Shown here in pieces: positions 48,800 through 61,917 of a stretch of 64,000 bases of DNA (position 1 is its first letter; each line of letters begins with the position of its first letter). The position numbers and the translations under genes were made by a program. Location of the stretch: contig NC_135241.1 of NCBI RefSeq assembly GCF_947623445.1, positions 1,924,501 to 1,988,500 on the forward strand, given 5' to 3'. Under the pieces are notes generated by a model that searched no databases, was not told the origin of the DNA, and saw only the letters and a program-made list of their open reading frames with translations. This DNA comes from Clavelina lepadiformis. Taxonomy: Eukaryota > Chordata > Ascidiacea > Aplousobranchia > Clavelinidae.

Positions 48800-49668
48800 G
48801 TACAAATTTGAATTTGGTTTAGTTTTATTTTGCTTAAAATTTAAATCTAGAGAAAATAATTTTATTTTCACGACAACCCAGCAACCTCTGTTCCGAAAAC
48901 AAAACTGTAACATGCTGCCCCCAGACATACCGGCGATTTAAGAGCAAACCAAATGATCAAATACAAAAGTATTTCTAGGAAAACTTAAATGAACGTACTT
49001 AAAACTTAAAATTCGAAATGATCTTTCAATTTTGCACGTAATCTGCGTCGTAATTTATCATGTGAGTTTGTATATAACGTTTCTATCTAATAAATGGCAA
49101 AAGAGTAGAAAAAAAATCATTATATACAATAATTATACAAAGTCAACCAACATACGTAAACAAATCTTCTTAGGAGGACACTTTAATTAAATTATTTCTG
49201 ACGTTTAACTTTCCGGTGATCCTTATCTGGTGCAATTAAGGTTTTGGATAATAACTCGGTTTTGTGCTGTTCACTCACTGACTTCTTGAGGCCAGTTTAA
49301 TTGCTTTAAGCAAAGCAAAATGTTGCGGTTAAGCTGCTTGTGGAAATAATTTAGTGACACCCCGCCCAACATTAACGGGCAGAACGCCGTGCCGAAGAGC
49401 CAGTGTCGCCTTCGCGTCACAAGTGGCGTGATTTGAAAATTCAACTGACTTCCTGGTAATATTCCAGGGCTGCAGCAGAATTTTTGATTTCTTTAAGAAA
49501 GCATCGATGTTGTATAGAGCCTCAGTTATAAGTATCGCTTTTTTGTAAAAGTTAACGAATTTTTCAAACTTCTTTGTAGAATAGAAAGCAACTCCGATAG
49601 ATTGTTGCAGGCGTTGGCCAAATACTGATTTTTTCCTTCGTCTGTCGTTATTTTAGTGAAGATACTTT
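48800..49668. other. Spacer after GLTP
   Basis: No gene recognised. The right part (49260-49660) may be the degraded 3' continuation of the TPR-like locus on the minus strand: read in that frame it gives helix-like stretches broken by stops. Confidence 0.35.
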
Positions 49669-50500
49669 TTAAGATACTTCCGGTTTGTTAGGTTTAAAGA
49701 AGCAATGATCCCTTTCGGCTCTCTGTTCGTCCGTTGTGATTTGTTTCCGAACATTATGCGCCTTCTCATGACGATCCGGCACGCAGCTCATATCGGTCAC
49801 ACAATTTGCAACGTTGTAGTAATAATAAGCATGAACTAGCGACATCTCTTCGCTGATTCCCAGGCGTGTTCTTTTTCGAATGTCATAGAATTTTTCGAAG
49901 AACACGAGCGCCTGGAACACGGGGACACGGAACGTCACCTTTAATTTTCTAAAGAAAAAAGCAAAGTTTTCGTAACGTGACGTCGAGTTTATTTGAAAAG
50001 CTCCTTCGGTTGATATTTTTTTGAAAATATCCACCGCCTGTTGACGGTACTTCAAAGCAGCTAAAGTATTTTGGGCGTCGCTGAGAAAGTCCTATGGTTA
50101 TTGCAGGTTTGTGGAATGAGAGGGTCTTTTGCGCATCCAGCGAAGATTTCTGAAATGCAGTCAGCGCTTTTTCATAACATTTTAAAACTTGTAACTTAGT
50201 GCTCTTTGCATTCACTCAAGCATTGCCACTATAAATCACCTTACAGCTTTTCAACCTTCATTTTCAGACTTGATACCGGTTTTCGAAGGGAAAACATTGT
50301 AAGAAATGTTCCTTTTCATTGTGAGAAAGAGCCTCGGAAGCTCCTCCGAAACGGAGCAAGCAGGAACCGAGGCTGCTGTTTGCGCATCCGGCGAGTTCAT
50401 TCCAATCTTCGTCTTCAGTCAGTTGCTTCTGAATCAATTCTGAAAATATCCCATATAGAGCCTCTGAATACCTGTATAAATCGGACAAGCTGTCATTATA
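49669..50500 (-). pseudogene. Broken TPR-like gene
   Basis: Read on the minus strand, the locus gives helical, TPR-like stretches in several frames. The first (50500-50264) follows a CTTAG acceptor and contains LAGCANSSLG...EALSHNEKE, a decayed TPR helix pair. The second (about 50215-50090) contains CYEKALTAFQKSSLDAQ. The third (about 50090-49669) continues ALKYRQQAVDIFKKIS and runs ~125 residues to a stop. The switch from second to third frame occurs near 50090 with no GT donor in between, so it looks like a frameshift, although a CTCAG precedes the third segment. No start codon or complete domain is visible. It could instead be a multi-exon gene whose donors I missed. No specific family is assigned. 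Confidence 0.4.
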
Positions 50501-50832
50501 CTAAGGTCATTTCCGCTCCATTTTGAAATAAGCATTCTGGAAAAGGAGCAGCCGAAGACAAGGACAGAAACGCGACAAATGAAACTCCGATTACCGGAAC
50601 CTGCAAATGCTAATTTCTAATGAAGCGTTTTGACATATATTGTTGCTTGTGCTTTCGTTTTCCCTTTTGTGGCCATCTTTTCTAATGCCTCCACATGAGA
50701 AAAAATTTCCATTTTGTAAAAATCAAATTATGTATTCTGTCTAAACTTAAAGAGAACAATGTGTAGGAAATATCTGGGTGTTATGCAAAAATGATAAAAG
50801 TGTTGATTACAACACGCACTTGTTGATCGGGT

Positions 50833-51236
50833 ATGCTGTGGAACGGAATAGATATTTTCCATATTCTAAAACCTACAAAATTTTCCATGTCATACCTTCG
50901 ATGTAGTTCATTCCATCTAAAAATATTCCATTCCATATTATATTGTACGATATTAACACCTTCGAAAATAGAAGAAAAAACACCACCACAAATTTAAAAA
51001 TTTAAGGTGAACGCACTTGATTTTCAAATTTTTGGTCAACAAACTTGATTGTGTAAATGAGCATGTGCGTATACTGTTTAGCGAATGCATAAACTTACTT
51101 CATTTGTGGGAATGTGCATTCAAGTTTAGTACGGAAAATGTATGGAATGTATGGAATGTATGGAAAATCCGTTTCATTCAATAAATGATATCTACCATTC
51201 CACTCCATACGTCAACAATTCCATATTCCACACTGA
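50833..51236. repeat. Possible MITE with TATGGAATG repeats
   Basis: The left side CTGTGGAACGGAATAG...TTTCCATATTC and right side CCATATTCCACACTG are roughly inverted. TATGGAATG is repeated in tandem at ~51138-51165. There is no target duplication. Confidence 0.3.
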
Positions 51237-51639
51237 ATTTTTTTTCCATCGTATATGTCCTGCCTGTTGAAAGATACATGCCAGATTCATCTTGTGCGAA
51301 ACCTAAACATTATAAAGAAATCAACGTTTAACTTTTGCAAGAACAAACAAAACAGAATAGCAATGTGCATTCCAGCTGCCCTATTCTCTAATCACAATAT
51401 AGCAGCACATCATCTGACCTCAGTTTGAGGCTAGTGGACCGAAAGTCAACATCATCAGTTCATCACAGATAAAAGAAAATCAATACACAGCATATAAAAA
51501 CGTTTACAAAAGTGCAATATCAATCACGCGGAAATAAAAAATATAAAGGGATATAATAACGCTGCCATGTACATGATGATGTCATGATGATCTAAAACAA
51601 ATAAAGTGAAAGGTGGTTTTCTTAAGAGTATTAGAGTAA

Positions 51640-51841
51640 GAACCCCCTTCACTTATAAATCTAAAAATGTTTAAGAAAAACGCAATGATTCTGCTGAAAT
51701 GTCGGGAGCGAATTCCGATTTCTGTGTAAGCGGGATTTCGCATGAGGTCGGTTTCCTGTAGAACAGGATGCTTTGCAGAAGTGGACAACTCTGTTGCTGG
51801 AATATTTAAATATTCACGGGGCAAATAATTCCGATGAAAAT
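51640..51841 (+). promoter_or_regulatory. Upstream block shared by GPCR copies 1 and 3
   Basis: About 180 bp before the ATG of copy 1 align with the region before copy 3 (about 61918-62120, minus). Shared words include GGATGCTTTGCAGAAGTGG, CATTCACGGGGCAAATA and GATGAAAATATGTCC. Within it, ATG 51699-51701 opens nine codons, a GT follows at 51726, and GCAG ends at 51778. Splicing that 53-bp intron would put ATG 51699 in frame with the main ORF and add 30 residues at the N-terminus. Both splice sites are kept in copy 3. The block may hold the 5' UTR, the promoter and a true first exon. Confidence 0.5.
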
Positions 51842-53812
51842 ATGTCCAGTGCCACTCAGTCTTACGGCTATGACCGACATTACTCGTCGATCGAGTTGGG
51901 TTTCATTGCAGACAGGATATCGGTACCACCGCAATTCCGTCAGAATTTACAAACCATTTTTGATGAAGCGCATTTAAAAGAAATCACAAACCTTCAATTT
52001 ACCAATACAAGTTTTCCTCTGAGAAACATTTCCGATTTCGACTTAACGCCAAATGCAAGCAAAGGTTTAGCAATGCTGTACAGCGTGCCTGGAATTTGCG
52101 TCGGCAGCGCGCAGGATATTTACACAAAATGCTTCAACACAACTTTGCTCGAATGTCAACAGTGTGGTATCATTCGTGGAGCGATTTTCTTGTTTGTGGT
52201 TGTATGCTTGGGATTGGCAATTCTAATCGGAAATGTTTTAACCGTATTGGTTGGTATTCGACGTTGTAGACGTGGCAAAGAAAGTAAAATGGACATTTGT
52301 AGAACCTCACTGGCGATGGCCGACATTTTGGCTAGTGAGTATTATTTATTGGGAATTGTTCTGTGAATTTTCAAAGCGTATATGATGATTTCAATTTTGT
52401 ATTTTTCGCTGCTGATTGTTATGTGAATGCTTGTGACGTCAGAATACTATATATTAAGCTGACATTGCCAATATAATTTGTTTCAGGCGTTCAATTGATG
52501 TTTGTTATTTTCAACTTCAGTTGGTCGATGAATATGACTCCTTTAGAGCTCGACAGAAAGCAAATAGCTCTGCGGGGATCACCACTTGCCATTACCGCAG
52601 GAATTCTAATCGTGTTCGGGTTTACTTCTTCTATGTATCATCTGGCATTTATGGCACTGGAAAGATTTTACGCAATAGCGTTACCCTTTAAGTACAAGTG
52701 GCAGAGCAAGAGATCAGTTTATTTTGGCATCGCGATAATTTGGATGTTAACGGCAACTGCACCAAGCCTCAGTACGAGCATATAGTAAAGACATTTGAAG
52801 TTGGCTTAGAACAGTTTTGTTTTGGTATTATGATAAAATCTTTGCAATTCTTTCAGTTTCGTTGCCCGAAGCAACTGGTTTTACTTTTACTTATTGGGCC
52901 TCGCTTTTCATATTCGCTCCCAGTCCAACGAATATAAATTGGAACTTAAATTCTAAATCTGCTTCTGCTGCTTTCGTGTTTGCAACATTCTATCTTTTAC
53001 CCTACCTCTTAACGGTGAGTTTGTGCAGTAGCTTTTTGTACCTATTATAAACAAAGAACAACGATGAAAGTAAAGTATTTCTTGATACTTTTTCAGACTG
53101 CTTTGCTTTTGTCAACATCAATTGCGCTCCACAGAAACAGGAAACTCAAGCAAAAGAGGTTTAGGAACGCTATTGGACAAAACTCGAAAAATAAGACTTC
53201 ACGACTCAGCGGAGCACCTTTTATAACAGTGGCCATGATGCAGATTGCATTCACTGTTTCGACGTGTAAGTGTAAAGTGTGGTTTTTTTTAATGCATTAT
53301 AGTTAATCCTTTAATGTTTCTCGTTAACATTTATTTAAAGCTATACATAGTACCAAAATAAGGCTTATGGTGATCACCAAATTACCTTTTTTGTGTTTCA
53401 AATAATTCAATTTAAAATTTAACAATTCCGTCACTGTTTCAGTGCCTGCTTTAGTCATGGCTTCTTTGACTTATCTCAACGTAATCGGCGGCACTGGTGT
53501 GTCAATCGCCAATGTGGTATGTAGCTACATCGCCTTAAACAACAGGTTGGTAAAGCAATGTTTAGACAGCACTTTACAACCATAGATTAACTGCTTTAAA
53601 TCGGAACAAGAACAGCACATCTTGATTTATTTACTCATGTGTTATTTTCACATGCGTCCAGCTTTGTCAACATTGTGATATACAATATTCGCGACAAAGA
53701 GTTTCGAAAAGAAATTCGTCAAATCTGGAAAGCGACATTGGCCAAAAATTGGTTTCGCAGATTATCCGAATCGATCGAGTCCGGAAACTCAACTTTAAAG
53801 AGCGCAGTATAA
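51842..53812 (+). CDS. Class A GPCR, cluster copy 1
   Basis: Six exons, 51842-52334, 52487-52771, 52857-53014, 53097-53265, 53443-53545 and 53662-53812, encode 452 residues from ATG 51842. The ~110-residue extracellular N-terminus has sequons at N55, N62, N71 and N99 and several cysteines. Helix 1 carries the conserved N (LIGN, N131). Helix 2 has LAMAD (D161). Helix 3 ends in ERF where rhodopsin-like receptors have DRY. Helix 4 has the conserved Trp (IIWML), helix 5 has LLPYLL, and helix 7 ends NNSFVNIVIY, a variant of NPxxY. A short basic C-tail ends KSAV. This is a rhodopsin-class receptor; the ligand is unknown, and I place it in no known subfamily. An alternative spliced start at 51699 would add 30 residues. 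Confidence 0.85.
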
Positions 53813-53919
53813 GATGTCGATTTGTTTAGTTGTTGTCGTGTTTTATCGTGTTTAGACTGCTCGGTGTACCATGAAATTTACTTTTCATTGTGTTCTGTGC
53901 ATTTGAATTGGTTTTGAAA

Positions 53920-53925
53920 AATAAA
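53920..53925 (+). terminator. Poly(A) signal, GPCR copy 1
   Basis: AATAAA 108 bp after the stop. The 3' UTR before it is nearly identical to that of copy 4. Confidence 0.7.
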
Positions 53926-56900
53926 AACCGGGAAGCAATAATTACTACCAATCAAAACAAAGTAAAACATTTTTTTTATTTCTTATATTCTTAAGGATAT
54001 ATAAGTCATACATAAGTTTCAAATATGGGATAATACACAACAAAATTCTATATTCGGTCGCCGTTTATCGTCAAGGGATCTTGGTGTTTTGAAGTAATAT
54101 TTTCTTGCAAAACAATGTTGCTCGGAAATTTTTACTGCGCTAGATATTCGCCAACATTTACAAAGTATTCCATAGACATAACGTCAATATCTACACAAAC
54201 ACAGATCACAAAAGATTTGTTGAAAACAGACATGCTCGTGTCGAAAAAAATACTAGTAATAAATGAAAATTTGTTCAAAGTTATCAAACTTATCTTCAAC
54301 ATTTAATTGAGTAAATTCTCGATGCCATTGTGGTAATGGTGCTGAGTTATTGAGCGTAAAACAAAATCTAAATTAGTTAACACAAAGTGGCAAAATATAA
54401 CAATGCAATGTGTTTTGGTCATGATAATATTACAGCCAATCATACGTTTGAGCAAAAGACATGAAATATTCTGCAACAAATTCAGAGAAAATTGTTCGCG
54501 TAATTACGTAATTAATCATTGGGTATAAATTAGTAAGTTTGGTGCTGATCGTTCTTTTTTTCTGATCTCGCTTAATATTTTTTCTTTTTCAATCGGTTTT
54601 ATTCTGACGTGTTAATTAGACGTCAACTCTTGCCGCGCAAGTACAAAGCCACGTTGTAAACAATATTAGTTAATACTACATAGTGCAGTGAATACTATCT
54701 ATGGTTATCAAGAAATTGCCGTCATTGTGTGTGACAGTACTAGAAGACGCATTTGGTAATGTGCCAATCAGCTTTTATGACTTCAAACAGCTTAATCGCA
54801 ATCTTCTAATGATTACACTAGCAACGTGTAGTTAATAAACAACCGATGCTTCATGGTATTAATTAAGTGTTGAGTTTTTAGCAAAAAAGTAAATAACCGT
54901 CATATATTCAAGCAGGATAATACACATAATCGTCACGTTTACGGTGAAATAAAAAAAAATTTCACTCAAGCCAAACTAATTTTTCTACTTTATATATTAT
55001 CTTGAAAAGTGATACTAAAATGCCGTAAAAGTTAACAATACGACGTATACGTTTATGTCAAGGTTTGAAAAGTATCACTTGCTAAACTGTTGCCGAGTTG
55101 GCACAAAACTAAATTGGAAGTGATATTGCCACTGAAAATTCTTGCTTTCGAACGCCAGGCTGTCTTCCCACATTCACGGTGAGCCGCGACACCATCAGCA
55201 AAACCCAAGAAACCAATTTCTTTTATTAAAGAGCCCCCGCGACCAAAACCAAACCGACCTCTTTAAATCGCTTGACAACGGCTTTTATAGAATACAAAAG
55301 GTGAGGTTTTAAGCTATCGATGAGATAAGAACGCACAAAACGTGAGATAAACAACGATAATCGCATTTAATCAACTAACATCCAAACACTTTGAAGTCAT
55401 CATCGCACATCAAGCAGAGAATTAACACACCATAAAAACGGTAAAATATAAGATACTATAAATAATTCGTGACATATTTTCGTTACAATATGTTGAAGTT
55501 ATAGCTGTACATATAGCAAAAGGTTGTTAAATACTTTGGGTGAATTACAAATCCTGGGCCGTTAAAGGAAAACTTTATCAAACTTTCAAATTAATGTTGT
55601 TATACAGGGACTCATATACACTGACATATCTATACTCTTATGATAACTTCGTTCAACGATTATTCTGCTCGGAACAGTCAAACCCATCTTCCCTATTTTT
55701 CAATTTTACAGTCAAATTTTTAGCCCCCGGGGCAAATGATAATTTATGGATTTATTTGAGCTTTAAAGATATTTTATTTTTATGGCTCTATTTGCAATTG
55801 CAATCATGCGTCACCAAGCCAAAGTTAAAAGTGAATAAAATTAACGAACCTTATTTAAAATGAGACTCGGTGGCGAGCTTTGACCATTGTGCCCACAATG
55901 CAGATTTCATACAAAATTTTGTTTCGTATAAAAAGAATTTTGCCTAATTCCACAGCGGGAAATTGAGCAGGTGTAAAGCATAAACGAATACAAACACGAT
56001 CAATCAACAAAGAGTCAATATTCTTCACAAAGAATTTTATTTTAATATCAATACCTTTAATTCATTCTAATCTGTACTCGAGAACAAAGTGTGTACATGA
56101 AAGATAGGGTTGAATGCATGCCTACTGTTTGCTCTGACATTCAAGAACGGCATAAGACAATCATTCATAAAATGAACAAAATGCATTTTTTACATTTCCA
56201 TCCTTTCTTTTATGTTTTATCGAACCCAGAAGAGCTTCTTTCACAGTCCTCCTTGATTGATATGGGCACTCACGCTCTTTTAAAATACTATATAGTGTAT
56301 TTTAATTAGTATTTTTTTCAGCAACTTTTATGGTAAACGGTTACATCGCTTTTTTCAGCAACAGATAAGTTGCATTTTGTTCCAAAGCTGTTGACAACTG
56401 ATGTTCGTAACTCAATAAAAGCGCTTGTTAATTTCTCCATTGTTTTTAAAGCCAGTGTTTGTGTGGAGTATTGTGAATATTGTTTTGTTCGTGACACACA
56501 ATATAGCCTACACCCTTGTAATAAGTGGTTCATAAATATATAGAAATTTGTATTATTAAATTGATATTAATAAAGGAATGGTTTGATGAACTATATTACT
56601 TTTGAATACTTCCAGACAATCAGTTAACTATATAGTGAAATACACGATCTACTATTTCCCAGTGCCTTATGCTCGACGTTGTTCAATTCATTTACAAAAT
56701 GTGTATTTTGCGTTGTTACACTTTTTGTAATGTTATCAAAGCATTTTGTGAAAAAGCATGAAATGAGGAAATATGTGAAAACTTGTCTTGTTTTTCAGGT
56801 AATAATAACTTAAATATTACTTATCAATTGCGCATGTTGCACCTGAAAAGGAAGCTCTATTTAACGTCATAGTTTATTTATGTAATCAGCAGATAAATTA

Positions 56901-57191
56901 CATAATTAAATGTTTCAATGTGATTTAATGCGTTTATGCAAAAAATAAAATTTGAGATTATTACAGCATCATCGTTTATCATCAAGCAAAAAATCAATAG
57001 ATGGTTTATATCGGCTAGTGTTTTTTACAAAGGCGAAGCCCAAACAAAGGATATAAAGAAAATAATTAAGCTGTCATTGAAATGGATGACCAAAACAATT
57101 ACAGTAATAAATATGAGCATCTGAATTACCTTGAGGGAGCAGCTATTTTCTCATCCATCAATGAAGAATAAAAAGGTTTGGTCGTTGAACT
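53926..57191. other. Spacer between GPCR copies 1 and 2
   Basis: AT-rich. I recognised no exon, and no degraded GPCR exon either. Short open frames only. Confidence 0.4.
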
Positions 57192-59293
57192 CTGTCCAGT
57201 GTGAAACAATCATCAATACTCGATACTCGTCACAATTCATCGTTAGGTTTCATACCGGACAGGATACCGAAAGAGTTTTGGTTTAGTTGGAATTGGCAAA
57301 CTGCTTTAGAAGAAACCAAATTAAACGAAATGACAAATTTCCAAGTTTCTCACTTCAGTTCGACTTGGAATACTTGGACAAGTACAAGTTTTTTTCAAAA
57401 ATCATTTTCCGATTTTAGTTTGACGTCAAATGCAAGCAAAGGTTTAGCAATGCTGTACAGCGTGCCTGGAATTTGCGTCGGCAGCGCGCAGGATATTTAC
57501 ACAAAATGCTTCAACATAACTTTGCTCGAATGTCAACAGTGTGGTATCATTCGTGGGGCAATTTTATTGTTGGTTGTCCTGTTCTTGGGTTTGGCAATCT
57601 TAATTGGAAATGTTTTAACCGTATTGGTTGGTATTCGACGCTGCAGACGAGGCAAAGCAAGTAAAATGGATATTTGTAGAACGTCACTAGCAATTGCTGA
57701 TGCTATGAATTGTAAGTGGTTGGTGGGTTCCATTATTTTCGAAACATTTTTTACAATTACAATTTATTTGTCACTTCTTGTTGTTACGTGAAAGCTTGCT
57801 AATTTAAAAGATTTCTTTTCAGGTGTTCAATTGATGTTTGTTATTTACAACTTCAGTTGGTCCATGAATATGACCCCACTTGAACTCTACTGGGAGCAGC
57901 TACGTCAGCGGGGTTCGCCATTTGCAATCGCCTCGGGAGTTTGGTTGGTTTTTGGGTTTAGCTCTTCCATGTATCATCTAGTGTTAATGGCATCGGAGAG
58001 GTTTTATGCCATAGCATTGCCCTTCAAGTACAAGTGGCAGAGCAAGAGATCGGTGTATTTTAGTGTTGGAATAATTTGGATTTTAGCAGCAACTGCCGTC
58101 GGCATTGGTACGAATATGGTAATATCCTAATAATTACCCTTGTGCGTTAGTCGAATGAACATGATCAAGAAATTTGAATCTGAGATGAAATAGTTTTCAA
58201 TTTATTGATATTTATGTAAACTATACCAAGGATTTCATTTTTTCAGTTGTTTTACCGGGCTCAGCGGGACTAACTTTTAATTACTTGGCTTCAATATTTT
58301 TATTTTACCCCACTCCGACAACTGTTACTTGGAGTCCTAATTACAGCACTTCGGCTGTCGTGGTCGGAACATTTTATCTTTTGCCTTATCTTTTGACGGT
58401 GAGTTTATAAAGCAACGTTGGAAAAAATGATGAACAAAGATCAACGTTAAAGATAATTTCATGTTCTTTAATATTTTAGTCAGCTTTGATTTTAGCAACT
58501 TCCGTTTTGCTAAAAAGAGACGGGAACCTCAGGAAAGATAAATTAAGAAAATCTAACGGATTTAACTCAAATAAAAAGACTTCACGACATAGCACTAGAG
58601 GACCTTTTATTACAGTGGTCATAATGCAGATTGCCTTCACTGTTTCCATCTGTGAGTTTTGTTTTTTTTAAAGTAATTAAGCTTTCTTTGTTTAAAATTA
58701 ATAGTTTTTGTACCATAATATATTTTTAATTACAGCAATTGGTATTACGATACGAAAATATTCCGGTATATCATGTAAACTGCCGTATTGTTATAGTTCA
58801 ACATTTTAAAATTAAACCTTAACAACTTTGATGCTTTTCCAGCTCCATCTTTAATTCTGGCTTCTTTACTTTATTCTGGAAAAATTAAAAGCGATGGTTT
58901 ATCAGCCGTTAATATGATATGCACTTACATCGCTTTAAGCAACAGGTTAGTGGCGCTGTCTTCCGCAGCCATGGATAAATGTTTTAAAATTGCAAGTGGA
59001 TTGTTGAAAAATATTTTATTAAAATATTTAGCTATAAAAGGAAACATTATAAACTTACACATTACCAATATATACCTGAATATAAAAAACTTCAAGATCA
59101 TTTTTTTAATGCTTTTTTGATGCGTTGTTTCATCTCTTTCAGCTTTGTCAACGTCGTGATATACAGTGTTCGTGATAAGAAATATCGAAAAGAAATTTCG
59201 CAAATCTTTAAAGCGAAATTTGGAAAGAAATGGTTTGCAAATTTATCGGAGTCAATTTACATGAAAAACGTAACTTTGAGCAGTACAATATAA
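57192..59293 (+). CDS. Class A GPCR, cluster copy 2 (start codon uncertain)
   Basis: Exons 57192-57711, 57823-58107, 58247-58398, 58480-58651, 58843-58945 and 59143-59293 match copy 1 in number, phase and nearly in length. All are open and have GT/AG borders. Helix 1, LAIAD, ERF, FKYKWQSKRSVYF, LLPYLL and the SNSFVNVVIY end of helix 7 are conserved. At the position of copy 1's start (ATGTCCAGTG) this gene has CTGTCCAGTG, and an in-frame TGA lies just upstream. Initiation is therefore at CTG, at an internal Met, or in an unseen 5' exon joined at CCAG 57197-57200. I set the left limit at the CTG. Extracellular parts diverge most from copy 1. Ligand unknown. Confidence 0.75.
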
Positions 59294-59416
59294 ACAATCG
59301 ACGTGTCGTAATTGTTTGTTATCATGTTTGATCGTGGTGTTGTGTTCTTGGACGTTTAATTATGCCGTACAAAATTTCATCCTATTGCATTCTCAACAGG
59401 AAAATTGTTCTTTAAA

Positions 59417-59422
59417 AATAAA
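59417..59422 (+). terminator. Poly(A) signal, GPCR copy 2
   Basis: AATAAA 124 bp after the stop codon; copy 3 converges from the right. Confidence 0.6.
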
Positions 59423-59920
59423 TTTTCAAGGGAATATATTTTCCACTCCATTTCGGTGTTTCAGTTGTATTTCAATGTGACATGTTTTATCTTTTTTTGT
59501 GGCGGTATTTGTAAATTGTTTAAACAGGAAAATAATACGTTTTGTGAATATACGAAGTGTACAGTGTACAACTTATAATAAAATGAATGTAATAAATCTT
59601 TATCTTCTTAAAATGCCATATTCAAACGTCGTTCATTAATAGAATTTAGAGTTCAATAAAATAAAAGTTCGACTGCCATTCGTACACTCAACTATAAGCT
59701 TCACTTACATCTTCGTGATTTAGTGATACATTGTTCGTGATACTTCATGGTTTCGTGATTTCGACATGATCATGATTTCGTGGTACATTGTGAATACAAA
59801 ACCAATTCCAAAGAATACGATGAATGACACATTTCATGTAAAAAAAGCCATAATAATTTCATAATACACCGAGCAGTCAAAAAACGATGACACACAACAT
59901 AATCTAAACACATCGACATC

Positions 59921-61917
59921 TTATACTGCGCTCTTTAAAGTTGTGCCTCCGGACTCGATCGATTCAGATAATCTGCGAAACCAATTTTTGGCCAATGTCG
60001 CTTTCAAGATTTGACGAATTTCTTTTCGAAACCCTTTGTCGCGAATACTGTATATCACATGTTGGCAAAGCTATGCGCATGTGAAAATAACGCTTCAGTA
60101 AAGAAACCAAAATGTGCAGTTCTTGTTAAAAAACAATTAATCTATGGTTGTAAAAACGCGGGACCACCAACCTGTTGTTTAAGACGATAGAGGTACATAT
60201 CATCATAGCGGTTGACACACCAGCGTCGCCGATTACGTTGAGATAAGTCGACGAAGCCATAATTAAAGTAGGTACTGAAACAGTAAAATAGTTAACTTGA
60301 AACATTTTAAATACAAAAAAAAGGTAATCTGGTGATCACCATAAACTCTATATTTGCGCTGTGGTAAATATAAAAGTGCTTCGGATATGTTAACATTGAA
60401 ATAAACATCAAACGATAAACTACATGAACAAAAACACAATTTAAACTTACCCTTCGAAACAGTGAATGCCATCTGCATCATGGCCACTGTTATAAAGGTC
60501 CTCCGCTGAGTCGTGAAGTCTTATTTTTCGAGTTTTGTCCAATAGCTTTCCTCAATTTCTTTTGCTTTAGTTTCCTGTTTCTGTGGAGCGCAATTGTTGT
60601 TGCCAAAAGCAAAGCAGTCTGAAAAATCATCAAGAAAAGCTTTACTTTTATCCATGTTCTTTGTTTATAATTCGTACAAAAAGCTACTGCAAAAAACTCA
60701 CAGTTAAAAAGTAGGATAAAAGATAGAATGTTGTAAGCACTAAAGCAGCAGAAGAAGATTTAGAATTTAATTTTAAAATTATATTCGTTGGATTGGGAGA
60801 GAATATGAAAAGCGAGGCCGAATAAATAACAGTAAAACCAGTTGCTTCGGGCAATGAAACTGAAAATATTGCAATGATTTTATCATAATACCACAATAAA
60901 TCAGTTCTAAGCCAGCTTCAAATGTCTTTATATTTTATCTTATACTATATCACAGTATGTACTTATATGCTCATACTAAGGCTTGGTGCAGTTGCCGTTA
61001 ACATCCAAATTATCGCAATGCCAAAATAAACTGATCTCTTGCTCTGCCACTTGTACTTGAAGGGTAACGCTATTGCGTAAAATTTTTCAGTGCCATAAAT
61101 GCCAGATGATAAATAGAAGAAGTAAACCCGAACACGATTAGAATTCCTGCGGTAATGGCAAGTGGTGATCCCCGTAGAGCTATTTGCTGTCTGTCGAGCT
61201 CTAAAGGAGTCATATTCATCGACCAACTGAAGTTGAAAATAACAAACAGCAATTGAAAGCCTGAAACGAATTGCACAAGCAGTTTCAGGTAGCCTACATT
61301 ATACTAACTTTACAGCAAGCATTCTCAAAATCCAGCGGCAAAAAGCAAAATTTTGACGACCATATGTATGCTTTTAAATTTTACAGAACAATCTCCATTA
61401 AATAATACTTACTCAAAATAATGTCGGCCACCGCCAGCGAAGTTCTACAGATGTTCACTTTACATTCTTTGCCACGTCTACAACGTCGAATTCCTACAAA
61501 AGTGGTTAAACCATTTCCAATGACGATTGCCAACCCTAGACACATGACCTCAAAGGCTCAAACAAGAAAATTGCTCCACGAATGACACCACATTTCTGAA
61601 ATTCGAGCAAAGTTGTGTTGAAGCATTTTATGTAAATATCCTGTGCGCTGCCGACGCAAATTCCAGGTAGGTTCAAAAGTATTGTTAAATCTTTGTTTGC
61701 AGCAGTTGCAGTGAAACCAGAATCGGAAATGTTTGTCATGGAAAACTCGTATTCGTAAATTGAAAGCTTGTGATTTTTTTTAAATAGGCCTCATCGAAAA
61801 TAATTTGCACATTCTGACAGTATCGCGGTGTTGCCCATATATCCTGTTGGTAATAAAACCAAATTCGATCGACGAGTAATGTCGGTCATAGCCGTAAGAC
61901 TAAGTGACACTGGACAT
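59921..61917 (-). pseudogene. Class A GPCR, cluster copy 3, disabled
   Basis: The six exons of copy 1 can be traced as 61917-61413, 61260-60977, 60859-60702, 60618-60451, 60274-60173 and 60070-59921. Lesions include an in-frame TAG at codon 6 (61902-61900) and a frameshift in helix 1 near 61545-61550. Four exons each lack one base relative to copy 1: exon 2 within the ERF motif (284 instead of 285 bp), exon 4 (168 instead of 169), exon 5 (102 instead of 103) and exon 6 (150 instead of 151). Splice sites remain good. High similarity to copy 1, including 5' flank and 3' UTR, implies recent inverted duplication followed by decay. Confidence 0.92.
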
